A DNA stretch of 64,000 nucleotides from an uncultured Adlercreutzia sp. (lineage in GTDB: Bacteria > Actinomycetota > Coriobacteriia > Coriobacteriales > Eggerthellaceae), in the NCBI GenBank assembly GCA_910589165.1, contig CAJUSP010000001.1, positions 182,919 to 246,918 on the forward strand, in the 5' to 3' direction. This document shows positions 36,901 to 51,900 of this stretch, one piece after another. The notes beneath the pieces were generated by a model. It was given only the letters and a program-made list of their open reading frames with translations, ran no database searches and had not been told where the DNA came from. Positions within the stretch are counted from its first letter, which is position 1, and each line of letters starts with the position of its first letter. The position numbers and the translations under genes are program-made.

Positions 36901-39900
36901 ACGGGTACAGCCAGCTGGCGGCCCACGACCATTCCGACACCGTGTTCCACAACCACGTGAAGGAAGTCCAAGGCAACGAGGCCGACGCGAACCGCGTGGC
37001 CATCACGCCGGAGTACTACGACTGGAACACCGGCACCCTGAACCCGAAGTCGGCCTCGGGCCAGCTGGCCAACGCCGACGGCAACCGCATGCGCCTGCGG
37101 GTGACGAACATCCGCAACACCACCTGGCACGAGGCCACCATGACGGTGACGGTGTCCTTCATGCGCTCGGTGAACGGGACGGGCATCGTGCAGGGCGCCT
37201 ACAGCGACGGCACCAACGGGTTCGATGCCAACGGCAACCCGGCGGGCAAGCGCTACTTCGAGCTGACCCGCAAGCCCACCTACACCGCCGACGAGACTAT
37301 CCCCGAGCTGGGTTACCCGCGGGCCGACCTGACGGCCAAGGCCGCCTGGAGCAGCACCACCCCGGCCAAGCGCCTGGGGCTCACCAACGCTTCCTCCGCC
37401 GACGCGCGGGCCCAGGCGCTGCTGCCCGCCTCGGTGAACCTGGTCGGCGACGGCGTCGACACGACGGTCGCCGACCGGCGCCCGTCGGTGAAGATCGAGT
37501 ACTACGTGCCCAACTGGACGGCCACCGAGGTGCCGGCCGCTTCCACCCTGGAGACCCGTGCGACGGTGGTGCCCGCCGAGGCGCTGCCGACGACGAGCTA
37601 TAGCGGGGCTTGGGTAAGCTACGAGGAGCTCGAGGCCCGCTACACCGTGAACGATCCCACGGCCGCGGGCAGCGGCGCGGCCTCCACCCCCGAGGGCCAT
37701 ACGGCCAACGGCAACGTGTTCCGCGACGTCACCGGCGTGCGCATGACCTACTACGACGTACCGGCGGCGGCCCGCGGCGGGCAGGCGAACCGGGCCGGCG
37801 ACCAGCCCGTGGCCTTCCCGCTCGACGACGTGTCGCTTCTGGGCGTGTCGCGCTACGAGGACACCCGCCTCGACACCACGGCCGTGAACCACACCAGCGG
37901 CGAGCAGGAGAACCTCTGGCGCCCCTATGCCCAGGCCGACGTCTCCTTCACCCACACCGACCGCCAGGTAACCACCCTCGACTTCGTCGATATGGCGAAA
38001 TCGAGCGGGCCCGATCCGGTGCTTCGGGACAACGAGCCGGTGACGCACCCGGTGGGGCTCACCAAGCAGGACGAGGGCAAGCGCAAGATCACCACGGTGT
38101 GGCGCCGCACCCCCGTCATGCGCTTCCAGGCCCAGGTATTCCAGACCCAGGCCCAGGCCGAGGCCACCTACAACCCCGAGGCGCCCCAGAAGACGGGGTA
38201 CGTGGCCGGCGAGCAGCTGTGGTACAAGAACAGCCTTCTGAATATGCCGAAGAACAGCAACGCCGGCATCACCACGCTGGAGGGCGAGCTGTACAACCCG
38301 GTGTTCTACGAGATGATCCCCACCGACTACCTGAAGAACGAGTCGGACGGTACGCTGACGGCGCAGTACCTGGCCGACCACCTGCACATTCGCTGGGTCG
38401 AGAACTATCGCGAGCGCGACACCGGCACGGTGAAGAACCCCGATAAGGATGTGTACGCCCAGCGCACCAACGGCATGAAGCTCGTGGTGGAGCCCGTGGC
38501 GAACTACACCCTGCCCGACTACGGCGGGGCCATGATCTACAACAACTACAGCGCCACCCGCGGCAACGGCCAGAACACCTCGAACGTGTCGACCATGGGC
38601 GGCCACGGCAACTACTTCTCGCCGCTGGACCCCCGCGGGGCCAACGTCAGCCAGACGACGCCCTTCACGCTGTTCAAGATCTCGTGGTACCCGCTTTCCG
38701 CCGAGCTGCCCGAGGGGGCCGTGGAGGCCACCCAGTGGCGCACCGAGAACGCGGCGGACAACGGCGGCTCCATCGTGGACGACCGGCTGCAGTACGACCG
38801 GCCCATCGACACGGTCATGCCCGATTCCACCCGCATGGAGGTGGGCGACCGCATCGAGCTGTCCTTCGACGTGTACGCCTCGGTGGACAACCTGCCCCAG
38901 GTGTACCAGCGCCACGGGGTGACCGGCGACCGCCTGGTGGCGGGCCAGGGCACCACCGGGCTCGAGCCGGCCTACTTCCCGCGCGTGGGCGAGTACTACT
39001 ACGCCGACTACAACAGCTACTCGGGCAGCAACTGGACGGGCCGCATCAACCCGCTGGCGGGAGCCCAGGGGTGGCTCGACACCTGGGGCGCGTTCAACTT
39101 CAACACCGCCGGCATCCTCATGGACCTCGACTTCCTTATGCTCGACTCAGCCTTCTCGGGCGACAAGCCCGAGCAGACCGACACCTGGGAGATGTTCGAC
39201 GGCTCCTACACCTACATTCCCGGCGAGGCGAACTCCTACGGCCATTACAGCACCGGCTGGGATGTGAACAATTGGGGCGTGAACGGCATGGGCTGCTACG
39301 CCTACCCCTACAGCACCGACGGTAACAGCCTCAACTACCATTCGAACATCCAAAGCTCGGCGGGAAGCGACGCCACGCACATCGGCTACTTCCTCGACAG
39401 CGACGTGAAGACCGCGAACAACAAGCAGCCCATCCGCTACACCCCGCGCCCGAAGGCGGGCACGAAGGCCTCGGTGGAAAGCCAGCTGCCCGACGACACC
39501 CACTACGTGTGGTGGTACGACGGATCCAACGGCCAGAACGTGGGCGCGTCGAACCAGGCCGCCGAGAACAGCTATGCCAACGGTGCCTCGGCGCTCACGA
39601 ATCGCCACCGTTACGTGCGCGACTGGTACTCCTACGTGGTGAAGCCGCGCGTGAACGCCACGCCGGATAACGCCCGCTGGAACTCGGCCACACCGCTCGT
39701 GTGGTCCGAGACGCGCCTGCACATGCAGAAGGCGTGGCTGGCCACCTCGAGCCGCTTCATCTCGGCGGCGGCGGCCACCGAGGGCTCCGGCGTGTCCAAC
39801 TACGAGGCCCAGCGCAACTACCGTACCGAGGATGCCCACGCCGGCTGGACCCCGGGCAACTACGACTACTCCGGCCAGCACTACCGCGACCACCGCGGCG

Positions 39901-42900
39901 TCATGGTGGGCCAGTACACCACGGCCCTGGAATACAACCAGGACTTCATCAGCGAGCTTATCGCCTACAACTACGGCGATCGCAACCTCGACGGTGTGGA
40001 GTTCACCTACGTGATGCCCCGCGGTGTGGAGCCCATCGTGGGCGGCACCGTGACCGAGCTGGAGCCCGACGAGGACCTGGACGCCGATGTGGTCACCTAC
40101 ACCGGCAAGGTGGTCATGCAGGTGAACGCCCCGGGGCTGGAAGACGCCATCACCGTCGATGTGGTGAACGCCGTGGGCAACGTGGTGCTCGCCGACTTCA
40201 AGCTCACCCCCAACGAGCCGGTGGTGCTCGGCGGTATGGAGGCGGCCGATGCCGAGGGCGGCGAGGGCACCCCCTACACCTTCCCCGAGGGCGACTACTG
40301 GATCGTCATCAAGGAGGTGGGCGCCACCCCCGAGGGCCTGCCCTTCGAAACCGGCGAGTACACCTACAACGTGCTCGTGACCGGCGACGACGGCAAGCAG
40401 ACCGTGGAGCGCCGACCGACGGCCTACAAGCCGCTCGCCTTCCACATTACCGCCCACGACGGCGTGGTGGCGGCGAACCCCTCCACCACGACCGGCGCCG
40501 ACGGCAAGGAAACCTCCACAGGCATTACCGCCTCGGCCGAGGCGGCCAAGCTGCCCGAGAAGAACAAGATCTACGCCGAGCCCAACGACGAGGGCGTGCT
40601 CGTTCCCGTGCGCCTGTCGCGCTACGAGGGCACCGTGGCCGGCGGCCTCACCCCCGACGGGCAGACGGTCATTACCATCAATAAGAAGAACTACGTGGTC
40701 GACGAGGCCTCGGGCAAGTACGTGAAGTGCAGCGACGCGGGCCGCTTCGTGGAAGTGGACGTGTACGACCCGAGCGTCCCCTCGGAGATCACCGCCGAGC
40801 TCACCTTGTCGCGCATCGAGCACGACAGCACCGTCACCCTGCAGGTGAATGCCGAGGGCGCAGCCCCCGAGCACCCGGCCACCGTGGCCGTGGTGAAGGT
40901 GACGCCGCGCACGGTTGCCCACGAGGTGACCGAGCCGGTGCTCGACGAGGAGGGCAATCCCACCTACGACGAGGCCGGCGAGCCAGTGGTCACCACGACC
41001 ACGGTGAGCGAGACCGTCTATGACGAGGGCGAGGTCGTCGAGGGCCTCGGTGCCGTGTCGGTGGCGGCCAACGAGCTGGTCCAAATTGCCGAGCTGCCCC
41101 GCGGCCACTACGCCGTGAAGTTCCTCAGCTCGCCGCAGATGCCGAGCGAGCTGGGCGGCGGCCGCACCTTCACGCTGCCCGAGGAACTGGTGCCCTTCTA
41201 CGTGGTGGGCCTGGGCGATGCCATCGTGCTGCCCACGTTTACCCTGGATCACGTGTGGGATACTAGCACGTTGTCGCTGACGGTGACGGCGCCCTTCGCC
41301 GATACCGATGCCGAGGTGCTCATCCGCGACGAGGCCGGCAACGTGGTCGACCCGGCCACGGGCGCATCGGTGCTGCCCGGCGACGACGGCGAGCCGGTGG
41401 ACGACGCCCCCTACCGCCTGGCGGTGACGCCGGGGGCCAAGACGGACCTGGTCCAGCTGCCCCGTGGCACCTACCGCGTCTCGCTGGTGACCACGCCCAC
41501 CATGAACTACACCTATACCGTGAAGGAGCCGGTCTACGAGAACGGCGTGCCCACGGGCGAGGAAGCCGATGTGGAAAAGGCCGGGGTGTGGGACTTCACC
41601 GGGCCCACCGAGGCCTTCGTGGTGGAGGCCGACGGCCATGGCGGCGCGCTGAACCTGTCCATGGAATGCACGCTGGCCGCGGCCCCTTCGGTGGTCGACG
41701 GCCAGGCCGCGGTGCGCGTGCACCTCGTGGCCGAGGGCGCCCCGGCGGGAACGAAGGCCACCTACAGCCTGCATAAGGTCCAGGTGACCGGCGAGGGCGA
41801 CGACGCTGTGGAATCGGAGATCGAGGTGCAGGAGCGCGCCAGCGTGCTGCTGAACCGCCCCGTGTTCCTGAAGAGCCTGGGCGCGGGCACCTACCGCCTG
41901 CGCATCGTCGAGGACGTAACCTGCGACGACGGCACCACCTTCGCCAAGACTGCCGATCCCATCGAGTTCACGGTGGAGGGGGCCTCGTCGGTGGATGTGG
42001 GCTACACCTTCACCGAGGGCGCCACCGACCCGGACCCCGACGAGGGCGAGGGCGAAGGTGAAGGCGGAGAGGCCGGCGCCGACGAGGGAGCCGCCGAGGC
42101 GGCGGCCCTCTCCGAGGCCCTGGCCGAGGTGGTCGGCGCGCTGGCCTCCGAAACCGCGGGCGCTCTGGCGGCCGCGGACCTGACTCCGGCGCCCACGGCG
42201 GCACCCGCTGCCCTGACGGATGCCGAGACGACCGCCGATACGCCCGCGTCCGATGCGGACGCGACGACCCTCGCGAGCGCCGATGCGCCTGCGGCCCTCT
42301 TCGCCGCTGCGGCGCCGGTGCCCACCCGCGTGGCGCCTACCTCCGATGCCCTGGCCACCACCTTCGCCGCTGCGGCGAACGCGGCCGGCGCCTCCGAGGA
42401 CATCGACCTGTTCGGCGACGGCGTCGTGCGCCCCCGCATTCAGGCCGCCGACATCATGGACGACGAAGACGCCTTTGCCGGCGAGCCCGGCACCATCGAC
42501 GAGACTGCCACGACGTTCTCGGCGAGCCCCACGGCCTTCTTCAGCGCCACCGCCGAGGAGGGCGAGGCTCCCTCCGAGGGCGCTGTGGACACCAACGACT
42601 TGGCCGACCTGTCGGCCCGCATCAAGCCCCAGGTGTACCTGCTGAAGAGCACCACGGGCGTGGGCGGCAACTACTCCCAGGACCCCTATGCCTCCACGAG
42701 CTGGGTCGACATCTCCGATTTGATGGAGCTCGAGGTGGTGCAGACGCCTACGAGCGCCTTCGCCGACTACTACGCCCCCAGCTCTATCCAGGACCCCTAC
42801 CTGTACAATTCGAACAGCAACGCCGCCGCAGCCGGTATCGCCAACACCGCTGACGCCTCCAAGGGCACCTACACCGCCGTGGCAGCCGAGGGTTCTACCA

Positions 42901-45900
42901 ACCAGTCGGTGAGCTACCGCGACAGCTCGCAGCCCTGGGTGCTGAAGGTGAAGGTGAAGCAGGATCTGGCCAAGTGGTTCAACCGCACTGGCGATATGAA
43001 GGCCACTGACGCGGCCGACCCCGACTTCATCCGCACCTGGGGCGCCTACGCCCAGTACGCCGACGTTCTGCGCGCGCTGCTGAACGGGAACACCGGCGGC
43101 TACCAGATCAAGGTGAACATTCCCTCCCACGTGTTCGGCGTGAACGAGAACGAGCACTGGTACGACCGCGTGCTCGCCCGCCCGTGGGACGACCCCGACA
43201 AGGTGATCGGCCAGAACAAGGCCGCCGGCGAGGAGCCGAGCCGCTCGAGCGCCTACTACCAGGTGTACGACTACGACCACTTCGAGGGCCTCTCGCGCGA
43301 CCGCACCAACAACCTGCAGCCCTTCGGCATGGACTACAAGTACACCCTGCAGCGCTGGTACCGCCATGGTTCCGAGATGCAGCTGGCCGGCGCGCCCAAC
43401 ATGCCGGCCGTCAACGGCTACACGGTGCAGAACAACACCGTGCGCACCACCGCGCCCGAGGACACCTCCACGGTGGTCGACCCCATGGGTACGGCGGCCC
43501 AGAACCTCGACTTCTGGAAGCGCGCCTACAAGGACGAGTCGGCCACAGGGCCGGTGCTCTACGCGCAGACCGGCACGAGCGCCGTCATGCGCAAGCCGGT
43601 GGTGCGCGTGTGGAACACCCTGAGCCTGCCCGACGTGCTCGGGGGCGACGCGGAAAGCGGCACCGTCACCGACGGCGTGGGCGCCACCTCGGCCAACTAC
43701 TACATGGAGGCCGAGACCGACACCCGCCAGCTGAACGTGCATGTTGAGAACCGCTTCTGGTGGGATGCCTTCGCGCGCAACTACGCCGACAACAACTACT
43801 CCGGCTACGTCATTAACGAGAACCGCTGGCACACCTATTCCCGCGAGGGCGGCCAGATGGGCGACCTCATTCTGCCCGTGGTCACCGTCGTTCTGCCCTT
43901 CGGCACCACGCCGGTGCACCGCGAGACGCGCAAGCCCTACGGCCAGTGGCCCGGCGTCACCCAGACCTTCCTCTACGAGGACTGGGATATCGCCCAGTCG
44001 GTGAATGCCTCTTGGGGCAACTCGGGCCAGGTGGACCAAAACGAGCCGCTCGAGTGGCTGAAGGCTAACTTCGCCGCTACGGTCACCTACGAGAAGGTGG
44101 AGGCCGACGCCACCCAGTACCCGGCCGACGACATCAACGACGACAACTACCGCTTCGTCGTGCGCTTCCTTCCCAAGGGCAACGACTTGAACGGCGATGC
44201 CGCGACCGAGCAGCGTATCCGCTCCCACGAGATGAACACCTTCAAGTTCTCTATCGCCATGACCGAGGAGCCGGAATGGGAGGAGCTGCCGCTGCACAAG
44301 GAGGCCTCCCGCACCACCGAGAGCATCCGCACCTACGTGACGAGCGCCCTTACCGGCTACAAGTCCCTCGTCGACAACGACATCGCGGGCAACCCCTACA
44401 CCGTGGGCGCCCCGGCCCGCTACCGCGGCGCCGGCGACTGGCGCCAGCGCGACGTGCGCCTCGATGCCGTGTCGGCCTCGTACATGACCGTGTGCGACGG
44501 CAACGGCAACTGGTCCAACGTGGTGTGGCGCACGGGCTCGTATCTGGGCACCACGGCCTACAACGACGCCCACGGCAGCGCGGCCTATCGCTTCCAGTGG
44601 GAGTATGACAACGTGTTCCCGGGCGGCTACTGCTCGTCGAACTACTACTGCGACCCGGCCAACGGGCGCCACAACCGCTGGCACCACTTCGAGGCCGTGA
44701 CCCGCCTGCCCTACAACTACTACAACGCCGGCACCCAAACCAACGACCAGGTGCAGTACAACCACCTGGCAGGCTACTTCGGCACCTACACCGAGCGCGA
44801 CGGCTCGCTGCGCCCCGGCGCCGCCCGGGTGCCGCTTACGGGCAACGTCGGCAACGAGGGCCTGAACATCTCGGAGTACAACTTCCGCACCCAGTACGGC
44901 CTGTCGAAGGCCACCACCAACAACCTGAACAACAACTACCAAGATGCCGCCGGCGCACCTACGGCCGATTCAACCAACTCGCAGGCCACCAAGACCGAGG
45001 CCTTCGCCACGCGCCGCGACGGCGTCCAGGCCACCCATGTGGACGCCGGCGCCTTCGCCGCCAGCAAGATTCGCCTGAAGACGCCCACCTTGGGCTCGGC
45101 CTTCTCCATCGAGAACGAGCCGGCCACCCAGCCCACCGACAAGGCCGACTTCACCGAGGCCGAGGCGGCCATCGCCGGCGGAGAGCTTTCCGCCAACGCC
45201 ACCCTGCCGCTGCCGGGCGCCGCGAATGGCGCGAAGCTTGTCAACGACGACGCCGATGCCGCCGCGGGCACCTTCGAGTACGACGACGAGATGTGGTTCT
45301 CGGCCACCTTCCGCAATTCGGTTATCTCGAACAAGGCCGCATCGGGCCAGCAGGGCAAAGAGGGCGCGCTGCAGCACGCCAAGCTCGTGTTCTCGGTGTA
45401 TCTGCCCGAGCAGGTGACCTTCTACAACAAGGCGAAGCTCATGAATTTGGGCGAGGTGGTCACCCCGGCCGACTACGAGCGGCTGTTCTGCGACTACGAG
45501 GGCGACGACTACTCCTTCTACGTGGAGTACACCTACAAGGACCGCCACAGCGATACCGGCGTGGTGAAGAACCCGCTGACGGGCGCCTCGGTGTACCCGA
45601 AGCGCGAGAAGCAGCAGAAGAAGTACCTGCGTCTGACGCCCAAGCAGCTCATCGAGCAGGGATGGACCGTGCGCGTGCGCGTGCAGCCCGACTACGACAA
45701 GGACTCCTACGGCGCGCTGGCCTCCGGCGCTGCCAACAAGCACAGCGAGTACGGCAAGCCCGACGCGGACGATGCGGCCGACACCGTGGACGCGCCCGAC
45801 GTGAAAAGCGCCGAGCGGGCCGGCGGCGAGACGGTGGTCTTCGAGCTGACGCCGCCCGATGACGCCTCCGACGCCGAGTTCGTCCACCACGCCAGCCTGC

Positions 45901-48900
45901 TTTCGGCCTTCTGGGACAATGTGCGCGCCGACGGCTATCTGGGCGCCGGCGACGTGGTGACGCTGAAGGTGCGTACCCGCATCGACAACGTGGGCGACGC
46001 CGAGAGCGCCCTGGCCGACCTGACCGACGAGAATGGCGAGCCGCTCACCTACGCCGAGCAGCTGCAGGCCGTGCGCACCTGGTCCACCGAGGCAACGCGC
46101 GCCTACTTCACCGCCGAGGATCGCGACGTGGCCTGGCTGCCCAAGGAAACCGGTTGGTCGCACCGCTGGGCCGGGGCGAGCGAGACCATCACCGTGGGTA
46201 AGAACGAGAAGCTCTACGCCGCCAAGACCGACGGCGCGGGCAACGTGGTCTACGGGGCCGACGGCTTCCCGCTTGCCGTGGCGCTCGTGGATCCGGACGG
46301 TGCTGACGAGCAGACCGTCACCCTCGAGCAGGGCAAGCTCTACCTGCGCCCGACCGTCGAGGAGAACTCCGCCGACGTGTACGGCGTCGGCGGCTTCAAC
46401 AACCAGTCGCCCGAGTACTTCCAGTGGGTCGACGAGCCGTCGCTGGTCTACGACGCCGAGGGCCACGAGGACCCGGACACCAAGGACTGGATCGACGACG
46501 TCGACTACGACCGCGACGGGGTCTTCTTGTCCGGCGACAAGAAGACGAGCAAGAAGGACAAACGGGCCACGCTGCCCGAGCGTCATATGTCGTCGCTGTC
46601 GGGCCTGTTCACCATCCGCAAGCCCTCGGCATCGGTGCGCGTCGACACCGGGGTTGTGCGCGTGCCCACCAACGACATCAACTCCACCGACTCCACCCAG
46701 TCGGGCAACAACAACCTGTGGGTGACCCAGGCCATCAACACCGGCGCCGCTGTGAACAGCTTCATCGTCGACTGGCAGGTGCCGCTGTGGGCGCTGGGCT
46801 ACCAGACCAACGAGAACGCGCCGCTGTCGAGCCCGACGGTGCCCACGGGCAAGGTGACCCCGGATATCGATACCGTGCGCTCGGGCGTATGGGAGATTCC
46901 CGGCACCTACCAGCACAAGCTGGTGAACCCGGTGACCGGGGATGTGACCTTCACCTCCGAGGGCGACCACTACTTCACCGAGGCCGGCGTGGAAGTGGGC
47001 ACCTGGCGCATCGACTTCGGGCACCCCATCCCCGAGAAGCTGTGCGCCGACGGCGTGAAGCGCACCGTGTACCCCTACTACGCCAACGAGGACAACGACT
47101 ACGTGCCCCTCGAGGGCGCCGAGCCCGTGCCCAACGAGGACATCGACAAGAGCAAGGACAAGGTGGCCTACGTGTTCAAGGCCACGACCCAGCGCGTGCC
47201 GGTAGACACCCCCGAGGCGGCGGCCAACCGCGAGATCGAGAAGAAGCTGTGGGTGCTCGTGTACGTGCGCCGCGCCGACACCGACATCAAGAAGGACAAC
47301 AACGGCTACGTCGAGCAGAACGGCTCGGCGGCCAACGACCGCGAGAACTTCTCGGTGCCCGGTACCGATGCCGACCGCGACTACTTCTTCGGCGAGGACG
47401 ACGCCTACGACTTCAACACGGCCGGCGAGGCCAACACCTATCCCTGGGAGCTGATCGGCTACACCAACGTGGCGAAGAAGCAGAACCTGTCGTTCACGAG
47501 CGGCGTGGCCCAGGCCGGCACCCAGATTCGCCAGGTGCGTTGGGTGATCCGCGCGTGCGACGTGGACGGTGCGGGCAACCCCATCATCGACGACGAGAGC
47601 CTCTCCCACGAGGTGCCCGTGCCCACGGGCTTCCGCCTGGCCGTGGACGCCGACCCCGATACGGCGGCCTCCGAAGAGCCCGATGCGGTGGACCCGCTGC
47701 GCAACAACACCGCCTGGCAGAAGCGCAAGGACTACAACGACCAGGTCATCTACAAGTACGTCGACCGCAACCTGGGTAACGTGAACTACCTGGATATGTC
47801 CCAGGTGTACAAGATCGGCCCGAACAAGCTGTACTACTTCGGCGAGGTTATCACCACCCGCAAGGGTGAGGGCGGCCGCACCCTGTCGAAGGAGGAGATG
47901 GACGCGGCGCTGGCGGGCACCGCGCCGGCCACGCCGGTGGGCGGCACCGACTGCTGGGACCGCACCATGCAGGGCGACCTTATCGTAGAGGCCTACCAGT
48001 CTGAGAAGGTCATCGGCACCGCGCTGCCCTCCACCGTTACCGACAACGCCGCCGGCATCGTGGGCCACGCCTTCATCAGCGAGCTGCCCAAGGTGCAGGT
48101 GCAGGCGGCGCTCTACGGCGTGCGCTCGCTGATCGAGCGCCCCGCAGGCCAGAGCATGCAGGTGCTCGCCGACGCCGATACCCCGGCGGCCGTGACGAGC
48201 GCGGTGGCCGAGGCGCTGGCCGCGGGAGGCGCCGAGGTGACGGGGGCGACGACGGCTGCCGAGGGTGCCACTGATGGCGCCACCGACGAGAAGAACCCCA
48301 ACCAGGACCCGAACCTCGTGAAGTCCGACTCGGTGCACGTGAACCACTTCGCCAGCGTCGTGCCCCGCTACGACGACACGAAGTACGCCCTCTACGAGCG
48401 CTCCCGCGCCGGCTTCTTCCGCTCCGACGAGAAGCCCACCATCAAGATCGATGCCAAGCAGTGGTACTTCTCGGGCACGAACAACAACGGCTACGGCTGG
48501 AACAGCGAGTCCATCATGCTGGACCCGGAGGACTCGCTGTTCCTGCGCTACGAGGTGACCCTCTACAACATCTCCGAGGGCCAGCTGCGCCTGCTCGGCT
48601 ACGACCCGGCCGACGAGAGCACGCCCTACCATGTAGACACCTGCACCAATCCCTCCATCTCCACGCTGCTGCCGCGCATTCAGAACTACGGCCCCACGCC
48701 GAGCTCGATGTTCGACACCCTGCCGGCGCTCACGGCCAACCAGCAGAAGCGCATGAACCAGGCCGACGTGGTGCGCGACATTGGCACGAAGCTGCAGAAG
48801 CTGAAGGACGACGATCGCGCGGCCTTCGAGGCCCAGCTGACGGCCCTGGCCAACCAGCTTGAGGCCCTCTGCGGCCGCGAGCTGTCCGATGCCAAGCCGG

Positions 48901-51900
48901 CCCTGGCCCCGGGCATTCTGAACGGCAACGACGTGCCCGAGACCTCCCGCGCCGATATCGAGATCATCATCAACGCCCTGCGGGCCCAGGTGAAGGTGCT
49001 GCGCGGCTACCATCCGCGCGTCATCGACGAGAACGGCAACGACATCCCCGAGGGCGAGGACATCTCCACGGTGGAGGCCTCCGACGCCCTTGTGGCCGGC
49101 AAGAATATCTACGCCCAGGGCAACGCCCTGCAGAAGCGCGTCGAGAAGGAGCGCCCCTACAGCCGCGTGTTCCAGTACGTGCCCGCCTCCGACCTGTTCG
49201 CTACGGCTACGGCCGACGGCCAGAAGGACTGGTCGGGCAACCGCCAGGCCGGCGACAAGTACGACTACGCCAACGACGGCGGCGGCTCCACCCAGCGCAC
49301 GGTGAAGGCCGGCGCGGCCCTCAGCCCCCTGTCCGAGAGCTACCGCCGCGTGCCCACGAGCGCGACGGCGGGCGACGCGAGCCACATGAACAACCAGGTG
49401 CCGCTGTGGACCTACCGTGTGGTGAAGTTCAAGGAGTACCTGCGCGACGAGGCCACCGGCTTCCTCTGGCTGCAGAACGAGGACAAGACCTACGAGTTCG
49501 TGGGCACCATGAACGACGAGGGCAAGATCGTGAAGGACCTGCCCGACACCATGACCGAGCCGCCGACGGCGCCCGAGGGCAAAGTGGTGCCCTTCAGCAG
49601 CCTGACCGACTTCACCGAGCTGCCCGTGTCCACCTCTACCGCGGCCATCCGCCCGGAGGAGGGGCGCACGAAGCTCGGCGCCGACGTGCTGCCCAACGGC
49701 GGTACCGAGATCACCGCCAAAGACGAGTTCGCCTACTTGTACAACGTGGGCGGCGCGAGCACGCTTTCGGCCACCGTGGCCGCCGCCGACGAGGCAGACA
49801 GCGGCGCCCAGGAGGGCGACGGCGTGAACGACAACGCCACCTCCAACACCCGCCGCTCGCTCACGTGGAACTTCCGCGGCCAGAACGGCACCCGCGGCAC
49901 GCTGAACCCCGGCGAGGCCATCATCATCGACTTCATGATGCAGTTCTCGCCGAACTCCTCGGCCTCCACCGACGTGGGCAACGCGCTCATCCTGTCCTCC
50001 TACGCCGACAAGGCCGGCTCCTACGATTTCTACGACTACCCGCTGTTCCGCACCGAGCAGCTGGCCGGCTCCGACCAGAAGGTGACCAAGCTCGTCACCA
50101 AGGCCACGCTGAACGACCCGAACAGCACCATCACCAAGGACTCGTCCTACCGTTCCGACCTCAACGACGGCAACGGCAACGGCGACCGCTCCGAGACGCT
50201 GTTGCGCAAGGACACCCCCTCCATCGGCTGGTCCAACAACGACCAGGTGATCCAGGAGAAGATGGTGCAGCCGAAGTGGACCGACGAGAAGTACTCGAAG
50301 AAGTCGCAGACCGCCGCGGTGCCCGAGGGCGGCAGCTACACCTACGAGCTCATCCAGCAGTACACCGGCGTGAACGATTCCACGTCGCTTCTGTACAAGC
50401 ACTCCACCTTCGCCGACGTGCTGCCGCACCCCGACGACAAGCAGGCATCCACCTACGATGTGAACGGAAAGATCTTCAACCTGCGCCAGTCGCAGTGGTC
50501 CGGCTGGCTGCAGGACCTCGATTCCATCCGCATGGAGTACACCGACACGACGCCCACCGAGGAGGGCGACATCACCGGCAAGTACGAGCTGCGCATCGCC
50601 GCGGGCAAGGACCCGGTTACCGGCGAGACCCTGGAGGCCCAGGCCCAGGTGTGGGTCGGTCCTATTAAAACCGAGAACGGCAAGTACCTGCCGATGACCT
50701 ACGACGACGTGGTGGAGCCCATCGACGTGGCCCACAGCCAGCCCGATGCCTCCGACTGGGGCGACGACAAGTACGACGAGTTCATCACCCGCTGGACGAC
50801 CCAGAAGACCACGGGCATCACCTTGGGCGCCGACGGCCGCACCGTCGAGAGCCAGATTCCCGTGAGCCAGTCCATGGCGAGCCTGAACATGGTGGACATC
50901 AACGACCTGAAGGCCTACGTCGCCAAGAACCCGAGCCAGAAAGAGGCGCTCACCCGCTGCATCAGCACGGTGTGGTGCCGCGTGCTCGACGACGACTTGG
51001 TGCTGATGGCCCGCAACGGCGACGTGCGCCTGAAGTACGATTTGAAGGCTCCGCTGAACCTGCCGAAGTACCTGGGCAGCGCCAACAAGACCTACAAGTC
51101 CATCGACGGCCTGCCCGAGGACGCGACCCCGCTGCAGCAGCGCCTTTACGAGACGAGCCAGTGGAACACCTTCATGTCCATGGTGGACTACCGCCAGGGC
51201 GAGAACGGCCTTACCTATCGCAAGCTGGAGAACAAGCCAGCCGGCGTGTACGTGGACGCCCCCGAGGGCTACGGCTACATCGGCTCCTACGTGTGGCTCG
51301 ACAGCAACTGGGACACCCTGCAAAACGACACCAAGGGCGAGGTAGTAAAGGATGCTCTCGGCCGCGACACCACCTACCACAAGGCTGCTAACGGCCGCTA
51401 CATCCTGTCCACCGAGAAGTCCATTAAAAACGGCGCCTACCAGTACACCTACGACAACGGCAAGCTTACGAGTGCCCTGTTCAACGACTTGAACTACGAC
51501 GGCAAGCCCGACGACCCGGGCATCAACGGGGTCACCGTCGAGCTGCTCAACGAGTGGGGCGTGCCGGTGAACCGCAACGGCGATGCCGTGGTGCAGGTGA
51601 AGATGGACGCGAATTCCTCGAAGCTCACCTGGGTGAAGGCCGACCCGCAGACGGGGCGCGCCATCAAGGGTCTCTACGGCTACGAGCCCATCACCACGGC
51701 CGACAACGTCGATCTGGGCGCCTATGTGTACACCACGGAAAGCGACTACTACAACAACCGCGGCTACTACATGTTCTCGATGCTGAAGCCGGGCACCTAC
51801 CGTTTGCGCTTCACCTTCCCTCAGCAGTACGCGAGCTACGCCCTCACCACCAAGCGCATCGGCGCCACGTCGGCCCCGGTGGTAAAGATGGACGAGGCCA

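Noticed and set aside
51474..51560. Dockerin domain (FNDLNYDGKPDDPGING) in the giant protein
   Set aside because: There is a single calcium-loop-like motif with no second dockerin repeat. It lies within an SdrD_B-like module, which explains it better.
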